Assembly (NCBI GenBank): GCA_041583495.1
Contig: JBFHFS010000003.1
Span: 62,001 to 126,000 of the forward strand
DNA length: 64,000 bases
Source of the DNA: JBFHFS01 sp041583495
Lineage (GTDB): Bacteria > Bacteroidota > Bacteroidia > Bacteroidales > Marinilabiliaceae
Direction of reading: 5' to 3'
Shown: positions 1 to 8,724 of the stretch, piece by piece
Position numbering within the stretch: position 1 is the first letter of the stretch
Layout of the letters: each line of letters begins with the position of its first letter
Position numbers and translations under genes: made by a program
The notes under the pieces: generated by a model
The model's input: only the letters and a program-made list of their open reading frames with translations
The model's database searches: none
What the model was told of the DNA's origin: nothing

Positions 1-1241
1 TGGACAAACATGGCAGAATTAAGAAAGCCATTGATAAGGCAAGAAACGCTCTTGAAAAACTGGGGAAAAATTTTTCGCCCAAAAACCTGACGTTCTTCGA
101 TCCCAAACCCGAGGATGTCATGGTGTTATCCTATACTTCTGGCACCTCAGGAAATTCCAAAGGGGTGCTATTGCCCCACCGAAGCATCTGGTCGAATGTA
201 AGATTTGCCCACGATGCCTTTCACATTTCTCCGGGGAAACGAATCGTCTCCTTTCTCCCGTTGGCACATGCCTATGGTTGCTTATTCGAGTTTTTATGGC
301 CTTTTACCGAGGGAGCTCACATTACCTTTCTCACCCGCACCCCCTCTCCCCAGATTATTACCGAGGCCTTCCGGGAAGTGCGCCCCTATTTAATTCTCGC
401 AGTGCCTCTGATCATTGAGAAGATCTTTAAGCGCAAGATTCAACCCCTTCTGGAAAAGGGCCCCTTGAAAACCATCGTTAAACTCCCACTGGTGAATAAG
501 TTAATTTACAGTAAGATACGCGACAAATTAACCACCACCTTTGGCGGCGAATTTAAAGAGATGGTGATTGGTGGAGCCGCCCTTAACCGGGACGTGGAGA
601 CATTTCTCAGAAAGATCGGATTTCCCTTTACCATAGGCTATGGGATGACCGAATGCGGCCCTCTGATCAGTTATGCCTCATGGGATACCACACGACCCCA
701 ATCGGCCGGAAAAATTATCGAACGCATGGAGGTACGTATCGATTCAAAGGACCCCTATAATGAGGTGGGCGAGATTCTTGTAAGGGGTGAAAACAACATG
801 CTGGGGTACTACAAAAACAAACAGGCCACCGACCAAATTATCGATTCCGATGGATGGCTGCACACCGGTGACCTGGGCTTAATCGACAAAGACAACTTCA
901 TCTACATCAAGGGGCGTAGCAAAAATATGATTTTAGGCCCTTCCGGGCAAAACATTTATCCTGAGGAAATCGAGGCCATCCTAAACAATAATGAGTATGT
1001 ACAGGAGTGCCTGGTACGTGAGAATGAGGGCAGGATTGAAGCATTGGTCTACCCCGACTATGAGATGACCGACCGCCAGGGTTTCACCAATGAAGATCTG
1101 GAAGAACTCATGAAAAAGATCAAAACCGAAGTAAACGCCGAACTGCCTGCTTTTATGAATATCGCGCGAATGGTGCTTTTCCCTGAAGAATTCGAAAAAA
1201 CACCTAAAAAGAGTATTAAACGATACAAATACATTTCTTAG
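1..1241 (+). CDS. Long-chain acyl-CoA synthetase (AMP-binding), 5' end cut off
   Basis: Activates a fatty acid to acyl-AMP and then acyl-CoA. The reading frame is open from base 3, so the gene begins outside the window; about 410 C-terminal residues are present. The P-loop-like AMP-binding motif YTSGTSGNSKGV lies just after base 120, followed by the adenylate-binding GYGMTECGP motif, the hinge region GWLHTGDLG and a C-terminal KSIKRYKY end with the usual catalytic lysine region (TPKKSIKR). This order is that of the ACSL/FadD branch of the ANL superfamily. A strong hairpin follows the stop. Substrate length cannot be told from this part. The family is certain, the exact role (membrane lipid turnover or fatty acid uptake) is inferred. 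Confidence 0.93.
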   Translation, partial: DKHGRIKKAIDKARNALEKLGKNFSPKNLTFFDPKPEDVMVLSYTSGTSGNSKGVLLPHRSIWSNVRFAHDAFHISPGKRIVSFLPLAHAYGCLFEFLWPFTEGAHITFLTRTPSPQIITEAFREVRPYLILAVPLIIEKIFKRKIQPLLEKGPLKTIVKLPLVNKLIYSKIRDKLTTTFGGEFKEMVIGGAALNRDVETFLRKIGFPFTIGYGMTECGPLISYASWDTTRPQSAGKIIERMEVRIDSKDPYNEVGEILVRGENNMLGYYKNKQATDQIIDSDGWLHTGDLGLIDKDNFIYIKGRSKNMILGPSGQNIYPEEIEAILNNNEYVQECLVRENEGRIEALVYPDYEMTDRQGFTNEDLEELMKKIKTEVNAELPAFMNIARMVLFPEEFEKTPKKSIKRYKYIS

Positions 1242-1284
1242 CCCCTTTTTTCATTCATCCCAACAGGAAGCTCCCGGTAAGCTC

Positions 1285-1323
1285 AAACAGCCCTGGCCGC
1301 CCATCAGGCGGCCAGGGCTGTTT
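1285..1323 (+). terminator. Perfect 17-bp hairpin after the acyl-CoA synthetase
   Basis: Arms 1285-1301 and 1307-1323 are exact reverse complements (AAACAGCCCTGGCCGCC) around a 5-base loop CATCA. The stem is very GC-rich, and the 3' arm ends in TTT followed by GACGTTT rather than a long T-run. It lies 44 bases after the synthetase stop, so it is most simply an intrinsic terminator working in the plus direction. Confidence 0.75.
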
Positions 1324-1415
1324 GACGTTTAAAGAACGAGCTTGCGGCAAAACCCTTAAAGCGAAAAATCTTTTTTCCCCCCAAATGTTTTGCTAAATTT
1401 GAATAAAAAGAACCC

Positions 1416-2252
1416 ATGACCCATCCCGACCTGGAAATCATTACCCTGGTGGAAAACATGGCCTACCGGCAGGGCACCAAAGGCGAACATGGTTTGTCGT
1501 TCATCATAAATACCAACGACCAACAAATTCTGTTCGACACCGGACAAAGCGATTTGCTGCTGGCAAATGCCAAACAACTGGACATCGATCTTTCCAGAGT
1601 GGATAGTGTGGTGATAAGTCATGGCCATTACGATCACACCGGTGGACTGGAGGCTTTTTTTAAGGTCAACCAGCATGCACCGGTCTGGTTGAAACCGGCT
1701 GCCTTCGAGACCAAATACTCCAAATCAACGGGTCAGGTCAGGCCTATTGGCATGCAACCCACCTTGTTTACCGCTTTTCGCGACCGCTTTCATTTTGTGA
1801 AGGAGAAATTAGAGTTAACGCCGGGTCTTTGGATTGTTCCCGGCATCGAATCGCATTTCTCGTTCGAACAGTCTTCTTCAAAAATGCTGGTGAAGAGAGA
1901 AGGGCAAAACATTCCTGATAACTTCGAGGATGAGCTATTCATGCTTTTTGATCACCCTCAGGGCCTGTGCATATTATCCGGATGTTCACACCGGGGCATT
2001 CTTAACATTTGTAAAACAGCGATCCACACCAGCCATAACCCAAAAATCCGTATGCTTCTGGGGGGAACCCACCTAAAGGGGGCCTCTTCCGGAAAAATTG
2101 AACAAACCCTGGAGGCCTTTGACGAGTTTCAGGTGCAACAATTCGGCCTTTGTCACTGCACCGGACTGATTCCCTTTATGGCCTTTTGGCAAAAATATGG
2201 CGAGCAGGTACGCTATGCCCATGTGGGAACCCGCTTTTTACCTTACGATTAA
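1416..2252 (+). CDS. MBL-fold metal-dependent hydrolase (COG1237-like)
   Basis: A 278-residue metallo-beta-lactamase-fold protein without signal peptide, so cytoplasmic. The metal-binding motif SHGHYDHTGG is at about residues 69-78, with further ligand regions LSGCSHRGILN (near 188), GGTHL and CHCTG in the C-terminal half. This spacing is that of the group often named 7,8-dihydropterin-6-yl-methyl-4-(beta-D-ribofuranosyl)aminobenzene 5'-phosphate synthase-like, whose bacterial members have no settled substrate. A TAAATTTG element at 1394-1401 fits the Bacteroidota -7 consensus but has only TTT at the -33 position. Fold certain, substrate unknown. Confidence 0.85.
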   Translation: MTHPDLEIITLVENMAYRQGTKGEHGLSFIINTNDQQILFDTGQSDLLLANAKQLDIDLSRVDSVVISHGHYDHTGGLEAFFKVNQHAPVWLKPAAFETKYSKSTGQVRPIGMQPTLFTAFRDRFHFVKEKLELTPGLWIVPGIESHFSFEQSSSKMLVKREGQNIPDNFEDELFMLFDHPQGLCILSGCSHRGILNICKTAIHTSHNPKIRMLLGGTHLKGASSGKIEQTLEAFDEFQVQQFGLCHCTGLIPFMAFWQKYGEQVRYAHVGTRFLPYD

Positions 2253-2485
2253 ACCCTTCGGCCTTGTTGTTGGCTTTCTTTATCCCTGCCTTTCAAAGCC
2301 ACGGGTAAAAACCACACCTCCGGTTTAACCAGCCGAAATTCAATCTCAAAAAAAATTCGCATATTTGAACCCTGGCGGACAAAGAATAGAGATGGCCCCG
2401 ACTCTTTAACAGCCAATAGAGTTCCGTAGCTACCCCCCCCCGCCCACCTTACTAACGCATTAAGATGGATCAGGAAACACTGTAA

Positions 2486-3283
2486 ATGAATCCAAAAACA
2501 CTCGTAAAATTAAGTAACCTTATCGGGATCGTATCAATTACCCTTTTGATATATTGGGTCTTTGTGTTTATGACCGTGGAAGTATTTGAACTAAAAGTAT
2601 TTCGTGAGAATTTAACTCAGACCTTTTATCTGAGTATTTTGGGAATACTGGCCTTAATGTTTGGGGCACTGATTATCAACATCATGTTTAATCTGACCCG
2701 GATAGCCCAAAAACACAATAACGATAGTGACCTTTTAATGACCGGTAAATCAAAAACCTTTCTTCTTTTGTTTGTTTTTAGTTTTCCCGTTATTCTTGGG
2801 CTCTTGTTCGGGGGAGATTATCTGAGTTCAAAACAGAAAGAGAAACTGTTAATTCAATCTGCTCAGGCAATTATTCAGGACAATTCTCAAATGGCGGATG
2901 CGCTTGTTAACTACAGTTTTAACAAAAAATGGATGGTCGAAACGGCGGATATGTTGGAAATTTTATCCAAAACCGACAAACATTTCCCTGATGTGGCAGT
3001 GATCGTAAAGGATTCCATCGATGGCTCTGAATTATTTCTTGTCTTCAGTCGCTATTACCACCATGCGAACGACACTCTTCCGCTCCAAAAAAAAGAGTTT
3101 ATTTATGAGTCAACGAAAAAAGAGAGAGACTATTTAAATAAAGTATTTGATCAAAACACCGAGGACTTAAGATTTAGCGCTGAAGACGGAAATTATGAAC
3201 TCTTTTTTCCCTATTTCGACCACAACAAAAAGATTGTTCTGCATTTTTCCGATTACCAGAGGTATGGAAAAATCGGGAGCTAG
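2486..3283 (+). CDS. Membrane protein of unknown function
   Basis: I do not recognise a family. The 265-residue product has three hydrophobic segments, at about residues 10-32, 45-67 and 91-110, then a soluble C-terminal half of about 150 residues rich in Lys, Asp and Tyr. The layout suggests an inner-membrane protein with an extracytoplasmic or cytoplasmic C-terminal domain, but no catalytic motif is visible. The gene is more AT-rich than its left neighbours. A run of nine C bases lies about 45 bases upstream. It stands alone between the MBL hydrolase and lplA. Confidence 0.7.
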   Translation: MNPKTLVKLSNLIGIVSITLLIYWVFVFMTVEVFELKVFRENLTQTFYLSILGILALMFGALIINIMFNLTRIAQKHNNDSDLLMTGKSKTFLLLFVFSFPVILGLLFGGDYLSSKQKEKLLIQSAQAIIQDNSQMADALVNYSFNKKWMVETADMLEILSKTDKHFPDVAVIVKDSIDGSELFLVFSRYYHHANDTLPLQKKEFIYESTKKERDYLNKVFDQNTEDLRFSAEDGNYELFFPYFDHNKKIVLHFSDYQRYGKIGS

Positions 3284-3357
3284 CCTGGAGGCTTCAGCAC
3301 CCAAAGGGGAAAAATCACCTCGTTAACTTTTTAATTAATTACCCTTAAGAAATCAGC

Positions 3358-4341
3358 ATGCTTTGCATTAAAAATAACCGCACCGATTCCTATTTCAACC
3401 TGGCCGCCGAAGAGTATGTTTTAAAAAATATCCCCCAAAATTGCTTTATGCTTTGGCGCAATCAACCCTCCATCATAGTAGGAAAACACCAAAACACGCT
3501 GGCAGAGATAAACTTCGAGTATGTGCAGGACAAGAACATCAAGGTTGTTCGCCGATTGTCGGGAGGAGGGGCGGTATTTCATGATCTGGGAAATTTGAAC
3601 TTCACCTTTATCCAGAATGTGGAAGACGAGGGAAGCCTGGTAGATTTCAAAAAATACACCGACCCAATAATCGAAGTCCTGCATCAATTAGGCGTTAACG
3701 CCAAATTTGAAGGAAGAAATGACATCCTGGTTGGGGGAAAAAAGATCTCGGGGAATGCTGAACATATTTTTAAGAAAAGAGTACTCCACCATGGCACCCT
3801 GCTTTTTTCGTCCGAGATGGAAGACCTAACCAAAGCACTGAAGATAAACCCATTAAAATACAAGGACAAAGGGGTGAAATCGGTCCGAAGCCGGGTCACC
3901 AATATCAGCGACCATCTGCCCCATAAAATAACCGTTTTAGAATTTCAGGATAAGATATTGGAATTCATAATGAACTCGAATACCCATGCAGCTCCGTATG
4001 AATATTCGGATGAAGATTTTAACCAAATAAATAAACTGGTTGAAGAAAAATATTCCACCTGGGACTGGAACTTTGGGTATTCCCCAAAATATAACTTCGG
4101 GAAATTAATCAAAACCAATGGTGGCAGCATCGAAATTCAAATGAACATTGAAAAGGGAATCATTCAGGATCTGAAAATTTTCGGGGACTTCTTCAATGAA
4201 CGTGATATTTCGGAGGTAGAAGATCGCCTTAAAGGTCAAAAACATAAAGTTGAGGATATTCGCCAAAAACTCAATGGCCTCTCTTTTGAGAGATATTTTC
4301 ACAACATATCCATCGAAGAGTTTATTTTAGCCATGTTTTAG
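3358..4341 (+). CDS. lplA: Lipoate-protein ligase A
   Basis: Attaches free lipoate, via lipoyl-AMP, to the lipoyl domains of 2-oxoacid dehydrogenases or the glycine cleavage H protein. The 327-residue product has the lipoate-binding motif RRLSGGGAVFHD at residues 65-76, the conserved NDILVGGKKISGNAE stretch, and a C-terminal accessory domain (roughly residues 240-327), giving the full two-domain length of LplA. The start is an ATG that opens directly into MLCIKNNRTDSYFNLAAEE, the usual N-terminus of the family. It is convergent with folA. Base use is somewhat AT-rich, like the preceding unknown gene. Confidence 0.95.
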   Translation: MLCIKNNRTDSYFNLAAEEYVLKNIPQNCFMLWRNQPSIIVGKHQNTLAEINFEYVQDKNIKVVRRLSGGGAVFHDLGNLNFTFIQNVEDEGSLVDFKKYTDPIIEVLHQLGVNAKFEGRNDILVGGKKISGNAEHIFKKRVLHHGTLLFSSEMEDLTKALKINPLKYKDKGVKSVRSRVTNISDHLPHKITVLEFQDKILEFIMNSNTHAAPYEYSDEDFNQINKLVEEKYSTWDWNFGYSPKYNFGKLIKTNGGSIEIQMNIEKGIIQDLKIFGDFFNERDISEVEDRLKGQKHKVEDIRQKLNGLSFERYFHNISIEEFILAMF

Positions 4342-4413
4342 AAATTCATGTCCGCAGCAAGGTCCCCTCTGGTTTCATAAGAATGCCCCTCCAGCTGGCG
4401 GTAAGGTTATGGC

Positions 4414-4911
4414 TCAGGCTTTCACCCGTTTGAAGGTTAAGAATGAATAGGCCAATCCACTTTTTTCATCTTTAAAGGGGCCTTCCTGCTCCACCTCGGT
4501 CCACTCGTCCCCTTTCAACGGGGGAAACCAGGTATCCAAGCCTTCAAACGCCTGATGAACACGCGTAAGATAAAGGGTTTCGGCCTTGGGTAGAAACAGT
4601 TTGTAAAGCTCTCCTCCTCCGATCACAAACACCTTTTCGTCTTCCTCGACCATCTCTTCAAGCGCTTCGGCCCGGTGAAAAACCTCGGTACCGGGAGCAC
4701 TGAAGCCACTATTGCGCGTTAACACCAGGTTACGACGCCTGGGTAAAGCCCCTTTTGGCAGTGCTTCAAAGGTTTTGCGCCCCATCACAATGGTCTGCCC
4801 GGTGGTAAGGGCCTTAAACCGTTTGAGGTCGTTGGAGATAAAAAATGGCTGATTACCGTTCTTCCCAATACCATTGTTTTGGTCGGTAGCCACAATCAGT
4901 GCCAGCTGCAT
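4414..4911 (-). CDS. folA: Dihydrofolate reductase
   Basis: NADPH-dependent reduction of dihydrofolate to tetrahydrofolate. The 165 residues match a standard bacterial DHFR: LIVATDQNNGIGKNG at the N-terminus, the substrate region FISNDLKRFKALT, the NADPH motif VMGRKTFEALP, and FVIGGGELYKLFLP. It lies 11 bases after thyA on the same strand, so it is translated from the same mRNA; this is the classic pairing, as thymidylate synthase makes the dihydrofolate that FolA recycles. Confidence 0.97.
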   Translation of the reverse strand: MQLALIVATDQNNGIGKNGNQPFFISNDLKRFKALTTGQTIVMGRKTFEALPKGALPRRRNLVLTRNSGFSAPGTEVFHRAEALEEMVEEDEKVFVIGGGELYKLFLPKAETLYLTRVHQAFEGLDTWFPPLKGDEWTEVEQEGPFKDEKSGLAYSFLTFKRVKA

Positions 4912-4922
4912 ACATAAACTCT

Positions 4923-5717
4923 TTAAACGGAGATCGCCCCTTTGATATGGGGGTGAGGGTTATAATTCTCCAATGAAAAATCTTCAAATTTAAACTGATC
5001 AATATCCGTAATCTCCGGATTGATCTTCAGCACGGGCAGTTCACGAGTGGCCCGGGCAAGTTGGGTTTTAACCTGTTCCAGGTGGTTCAGATAGATGTGT
5101 GCATCACCCAGGGTGTGGATAAACTCACCCGGCTGCAACCCCGTCACCTGGGCCACCATTTGGGTAAGCAAGGCATAGGAGGCAATATTGAAGGGGACAC
5201 CCAGGAAGATATCGGCACTGCGCTGATAGAGCTGGCAACTGAGTTTTCCTTCGGCCACATAAAACTGAAAGAGGATATGACAGGGGGGAAGCTCCATTTC
5301 TTCCAGCTGACCTACATTCCAGGCACTTACCAGGTGCCGGCGTGAGTCGGGGGTTTGTTGTATGGATTCGATTACCTGCTTCAGCTGGTCGATATGTCCC
5401 CCGCGGTAGTCGGGCCAGGAACGCCACTGATAACCATAGATGGGCCCCAGCTCTCCATCTTCCCGGGCCCATTCGTTCCATATACGAACGCCGTTTTGCT
5501 GAAGATAAGCCACATTGGTAGAGCCCTTTATAAACCAAAGCAACTCGTGAACGATGGATTTAAGGTGTAGTTTCTTAGTGGTCAATAAGGGGAATCCTGC
5601 CTGCAGATCGAAACGCATCTGATGTCCAAACACGCTTATGGTGCCTGTTCCGGTGCGGTCTTCTTTCCGCACCCCTTCATCCATTACGCGTCTCAGCAGG
5701 TTTTTATATTGTTTCAT
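4923..5717 (-). CDS. thyA: Thymidylate synthase
   Basis: Methylates dUMP to dTMP using methylene-tetrahydrofolate. At 264 residues it is exactly the length of the short ThyA class. Seen: RTGTGTISVFGHQMRFDL near the N-terminus, the catalytic cysteine in LPPCHILFQFYV (about residue 146), the dUMP-binding QRSADIFLGVPFNIASYA, and the C-terminal HPHIKGAISV. Followed closely by folA, and 54 bases downstream of the endonuclease/phosphatase gene, so it may be the sixth member of the mutL operon. Confidence 0.98.
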   Translation of the reverse strand: MKQYKNLLRRVMDEGVRKEDRTGTGTISVFGHQMRFDLQAGFPLLTTKKLHLKSIVHELLWFIKGSTNVAYLQQNGVRIWNEWAREDGELGPIYGYQWRSWPDYRGGHIDQLKQVIESIQQTPDSRRHLVSAWNVGQLEEMELPPCHILFQFYVAEGKLSCQLYQRSADIFLGVPFNIASYALLTQMVAQVTGLQPGEFIHTLGDAHIYLNHLEQVKTQLARATRELPVLKINPEITDIDQFKFEDFSLENYNPHPHIKGAISV

Positions 5718-5771
5718 AGCATCTGTGATTAGTGTTTGTCGGTTAGGGTTTATGATCTTTCCAATAGCTGC

Positions 5772-6878
5772 CTAGGGACCTCCCTCCGGCGCCAATTCAA
5801 TCGTGCACATGATGGGGTAATGATCGGAGTAAGGCACTCTAAAGGTATGAAAATCGTAAACACTGAACTGGGGGGCGTAAAAAATGTAATCGATGCGCAA
5901 GGAGGGCAACCGGCCATGGTAGGTCCCTCCAAAACCAGAGCCCGATTCCCGGAAGGCATCCTTCAAATCACCCCGCATGGTGCGATATACATACGAAACA
6001 GGCGTATCATTAAAATCGCCACAAACCAGCACGGGATAAGGCGAATTGGCAATGTGGCGTGCCACCGTCTCGGCCTGATCGGAACGAAAACGAAAAGCAC
6101 GTGACATCTTTTGGAAGATCTTCTTCAACCCATTATTCTGTTTCTCATTTATCTGAAAGTTAAGACTGTCCAGAGTCTTGTATTCGGAGGCTTCCAGCCC
6201 TATGGATTCCAGGTGGTTATTAAAAATCCGGATTACCTTTCCGGAGATATCCACATCCGTGAAGATCGACATGTTCTTGCTGTTCTCAAAACGCAACTTC
6301 CCTTTGTTAACGATGGGAAATCTCGAAAAAGTTGCTATCCCATAACCGCTGTCTCTTGGCCCTTTAACACTGTACTCGATATGTCTGAAACCTAATGCAT
6401 TCAGTCGGGCAATAATTCTATGGGGAATATATTTTTCTTCACGCGTGGAGGTGAAAAACTCCTGCACACACAAAACATCGGGATTCTCCTTGCGGATGAA
6501 ATCCAGGATGGCATCCAGGATACCCGGCTGACCCGACCAATTATAGAAATCGAACATCCGCGCATTATAGGTCATAACCTTTACGGGCTGATTCATTTTT
6601 TCAGGAGCTTGAGAGCCGCTCCACTGAAAAATATTAGTCCATTGCGTCCAGGTGAGCAATATTACAAAAAGTGGAATCAAGGCTCTTTTCTTCATGCGAA
6701 GCCCATGTAACACAAAAAAGATGACATTGAGCATCCACACCGCGGGAAACAGAATTCCCATAAAGGTAAATACATGAATCTTCTCCGGACGCACATAGAT
6801 AACAACGGCCGAGGCCAACAACAGCATAGCTGCCGAAAGCGTAACCAGAAAGGATATAGAATTTATTATACGTTTCAA
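5772..6878 (-). CDS. Membrane-anchored endonuclease/exonuclease/phosphatase-family protein
   Basis: An EEP-fold phosphoesterase behind a membrane anchor. With the start chosen here the product is 368 residues: three hydrophobic segments within the first 100 residues, then the EEP domain with VMTYNARMF, the catalytic Glu in VLCVQEFF, GDFNDTP and the terminal YSDHYPI. The frame extends upstream into the rhomboid gene (to 7013) but the long extension would overlap coding sequence; a TTG codon at 6878, eleven bases after the rhomboid stop, gives a natural N-terminus (LKRIINSISFLV). The start is therefore uncertain. Substrate unknown; relatives act on nucleic acids, phosphoinositides or sphingomyelin. 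Confidence 0.82.
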   Translation of the reverse strand: MKRIINSISFLVTLSAAMLLLASAVVIYVRPEKIHVFTFMGILFPAVWMLNVIFFVLHGLRMKKRALIPLFVILLTWTQWTNIFQWSGSQAPEKMNQPVKVMTYNARMFDFYNWSGQPGILDAILDFIRKENPDVLCVQEFFTSTREEKYIPHRIIARLNALGFRHIEYSVKGPRDSGYGIATFSRFPIVNKGKLRFENSKNMSIFTDVDISGKVIRIFNNHLESIGLEASEYKTLDSLNFQINEKQNNGLKKIFQKMSRAFRFRSDQAETVARHIANSPYPVLVCGDFNDTPVSYVYRTMRGDLKDAFRESGSGFGGTYHGRLPSLRIDYIFYAPQFSVYDFHTFRVPYSDHYPIMCTIELAPEGGP

Positions 6879-6888
6879 GTTGGTAGTT

Positions 6889-7776
6889 TTATGAATCCTG
6901 ACTGGCTTCAAAGAGAGACTTCTTCTCTTCTTTGCTGAGACTATCATAACCGCTGCTCTTAATCTTTTCCAGAATCCGGTCGAGATCTTTTTGCCTCTTA
7001 ATTTTAAGGGCATTGTACTCCATATCGGTGAGCGGCCTGCTATGGGTCACCTTCATCTTTGATTTCTTTTGAAACAGAGATCCCAGTTGTTCCCCAAAAC
7101 TTTCGAAGGTGCCTGAGCTTTTTTGTGAAGGCATCTTCCAGCCATAATAGAGGCCCAGTAACGCACCTCCAATATGCGCCAGATGCCCCCCGGTATTATT
7201 CAAGGTGGGAATACTTATCAGGTCAATAACAAAAGCCCCCAGAGCCAGATATTTCAATTTCACCGGCCCTATAAGAAACAAATAGACGGTAAAATCGGGC
7301 CGGTAACTTGCCACGGCAAAAAGCACCGCCATCACAGAAGCCGAAGCCCCCAGCAGCAAAGAAGAAGAAGAGCTGTTATAGAGCGCAGGTAAAAGACTGT
7401 ATCCCAAAACGTAAACAAAGGCCCCGGCCAGACCTCCCAGAATATATACCGAAAGCATCCTACGCCCCCCGACCAGGTCGATAAAAAGCCGACCAAACCA
7501 GTAGAGGTACAACACATTAAAGAGTACATGCAGAAAGTCGAAATGAAGGAACATATAGGTGAACAGGCTCCAGGGTTTAAACAGCAGCTCAACGGGTGCG
7601 GAGGGCACCGAAAGCCAACCTACCAAAGGCATTACCGCCACCGGACTTCCTCCACCCAACATCAAAATCACCTGAAGAAGACGCAAGGCCACAAAAACCC
7701 CAACATTCACGTAGATAAGCCTGGTGAGAACCGTCCCTTTTCTAAAGGATTCTTTTATTTCGCTCCAAATGGTCAT
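6889..7776 (-). CDS. Rhomboid-family intramembrane protease with a C-terminal tail
   Basis: A six-helix rhomboid core (about residues 20-215) followed by a charged cytoplasmic tail of about 70 residues. Motifs: HVLFNVLYLYWFGRLF (helix 2 with the HxxxN pattern), LLLGASASVMAVL with the likely nucleophile serine, and HLAHIGGALLGL with the catalytic histidine. The residue after the serine is Ala where GxSG is usual. The start is the ATG at 7776 (MTIWSEIKESF), since the longer frame would run into the neighbouring gene. Adjacent to a second rhomboid gene, 8 bases away, so both are probably translated together. Confidence 0.88.
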   Translation of the reverse strand: MTIWSEIKESFRKGTVLTRLIYVNVGVFVALRLLQVILMLGGGSPVAVMPLVGWLSVPSAPVELLFKPWSLFTYMFLHFDFLHVLFNVLYLYWFGRLFIDLVGGRRMLSVYILGGLAGAFVYVLGYSLLPALYNSSSSSLLLGASASVMAVLFAVASYRPDFTVYLFLIGPVKLKYLALGAFVIDLISIPTLNNTGGHLAHIGGALLGLYYGWKMPSQKSSGTFESFGEQLGSLFQKKSKMKVTHSRPLTDMEYNALKIKRQKDLDRILEKIKSSGYDSLSKEEKKSLFEASQDS

Positions 7777-7784
7777 AACGCAAT

Positions 7785-8648
7785 TTAATAATAAATGCCT
7801 TTTCGTTTCCAATATTTTATCAGGATAAATCCAAAAAGCATCCCCCCCAGGTGGGCCCAGTGGGCTACATTATCCATCGAAAACTGGGCTACACCCATAA
7901 ACAACTCGATGACTCCATAAAGAATCACAAAATATTTGGCCTTGATGGGAATAGGCGGGAAAAGCAACATCAACTCTGTATTGGGGAAGAGCATCCCAAA
8001 AGCCAGAAGAATACCAAAAACGGCTCCCGAGGCACCCACTGTGACATAACTGTTAAGATAACTGCCGCGGTATTGGAAAAGAAACTCTTTCGACAGCGCC
8101 ATGGCTCTGTCCGGATCGGTGTTGATCAGCTGGTTATACAATGCGGCAAACTCCTCATAACGCTGCTTCATGTCATAACTACGGATCTCCAGATGCTGAC
8201 TGAAGAAAGCCTGTAGATTTTCGTGGCTCGCATTGTTCATATAATGGTTAATGCTTTCCAGAACCGGGGTCACCTCAAGATATTGGGTCAGCAGGTGGAT
8301 CAGGGCCGCACCGATACCGGTTACAAAATAGTAAAGCAGAAAACGTTTGGAACCCCAAACGGTTTCCAGCATCCGCCCAAACATGAAAAGCGCAAACATA
8401 TTGAAAAACAGGTGACTGAAAATAATCCCCCCCTGAGGTGAATAGTAGGCATGCAGAAACATGTAGGTGGCCAGCTGAAAAGGATTAAAATCCTTAGCCG
8501 AAGGGATATGCAACCCTAAATAGTTTTCAATCTGAATCCCAAACGTGCTGAGAAACACCAGACTGGCAACATAAAAGATCACATTGATGATGATCAGGTT
8601 TTTAACCACGGGGGTAAGCCCTCCAAAGGGCGATGAGCCTATATTCAT
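7785..8648 (-). CDS. Rhomboid-family intramembrane serine protease
   Basis: A 287-residue rhomboid with the consensus catalytic set: HLFFNMFALFMFG (HxxxN in helix 2), VGASGAVFGILLAFG (serine of GxSG) and WAHLGGMLFGF (catalytic His). Between helices 2 and 4 there is an unusually long soluble insertion of roughly 75 residues (about residues 120-195), placing an extra loop outside the hydrophobic core. It lies between mutL and a second rhomboid gene on the same strand; substrates are unknown. Confidence 0.93.
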   Translation of the reverse strand: MNIGSSPFGGLTPVVKNLIIINVIFYVASLVFLSTFGIQIENYLGLHIPSAKDFNPFQLATYMFLHAYYSPQGGIIFSHLFFNMFALFMFGRMLETVWGSKRFLLYYFVTGIGAALIHLLTQYLEVTPVLESINHYMNNASHENLQAFFSQHLEIRSYDMKQRYEEFAALYNQLINTDPDRAMALSKEFLFQYRGSYLNSYVTVGASGAVFGILLAFGMLFPNTELMLLFPPIPIKAKYFVILYGVIELFMGVAQFSMDNVAHWAHLGGMLFGFILIKYWKRKGIYY

Positions 8649-8724
8649 GTCGTTCTTTACTATTTACTATTTTAACTAACCTCCAACACCAGGGCCTGTC
8701 ACCACCCGGGGCCAAATTATCAAA

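Noticed and set aside
256..280. Sigma-54 promoter-like TTGGCAC...TTGC in the acyl-CoA synthetase gene
   Set aside because: The spacing between the GG and GC elements is wrong for a -24/-12 promoter and it lies inside a coding region.
6879..7013. N-terminal extension of the EEP-family protein into the rhomboid gene
   Set aside because: It would overlap 125 coding bases of the rhomboid gene; a TTG start just after the rhomboid stop is more likely, although not proven.
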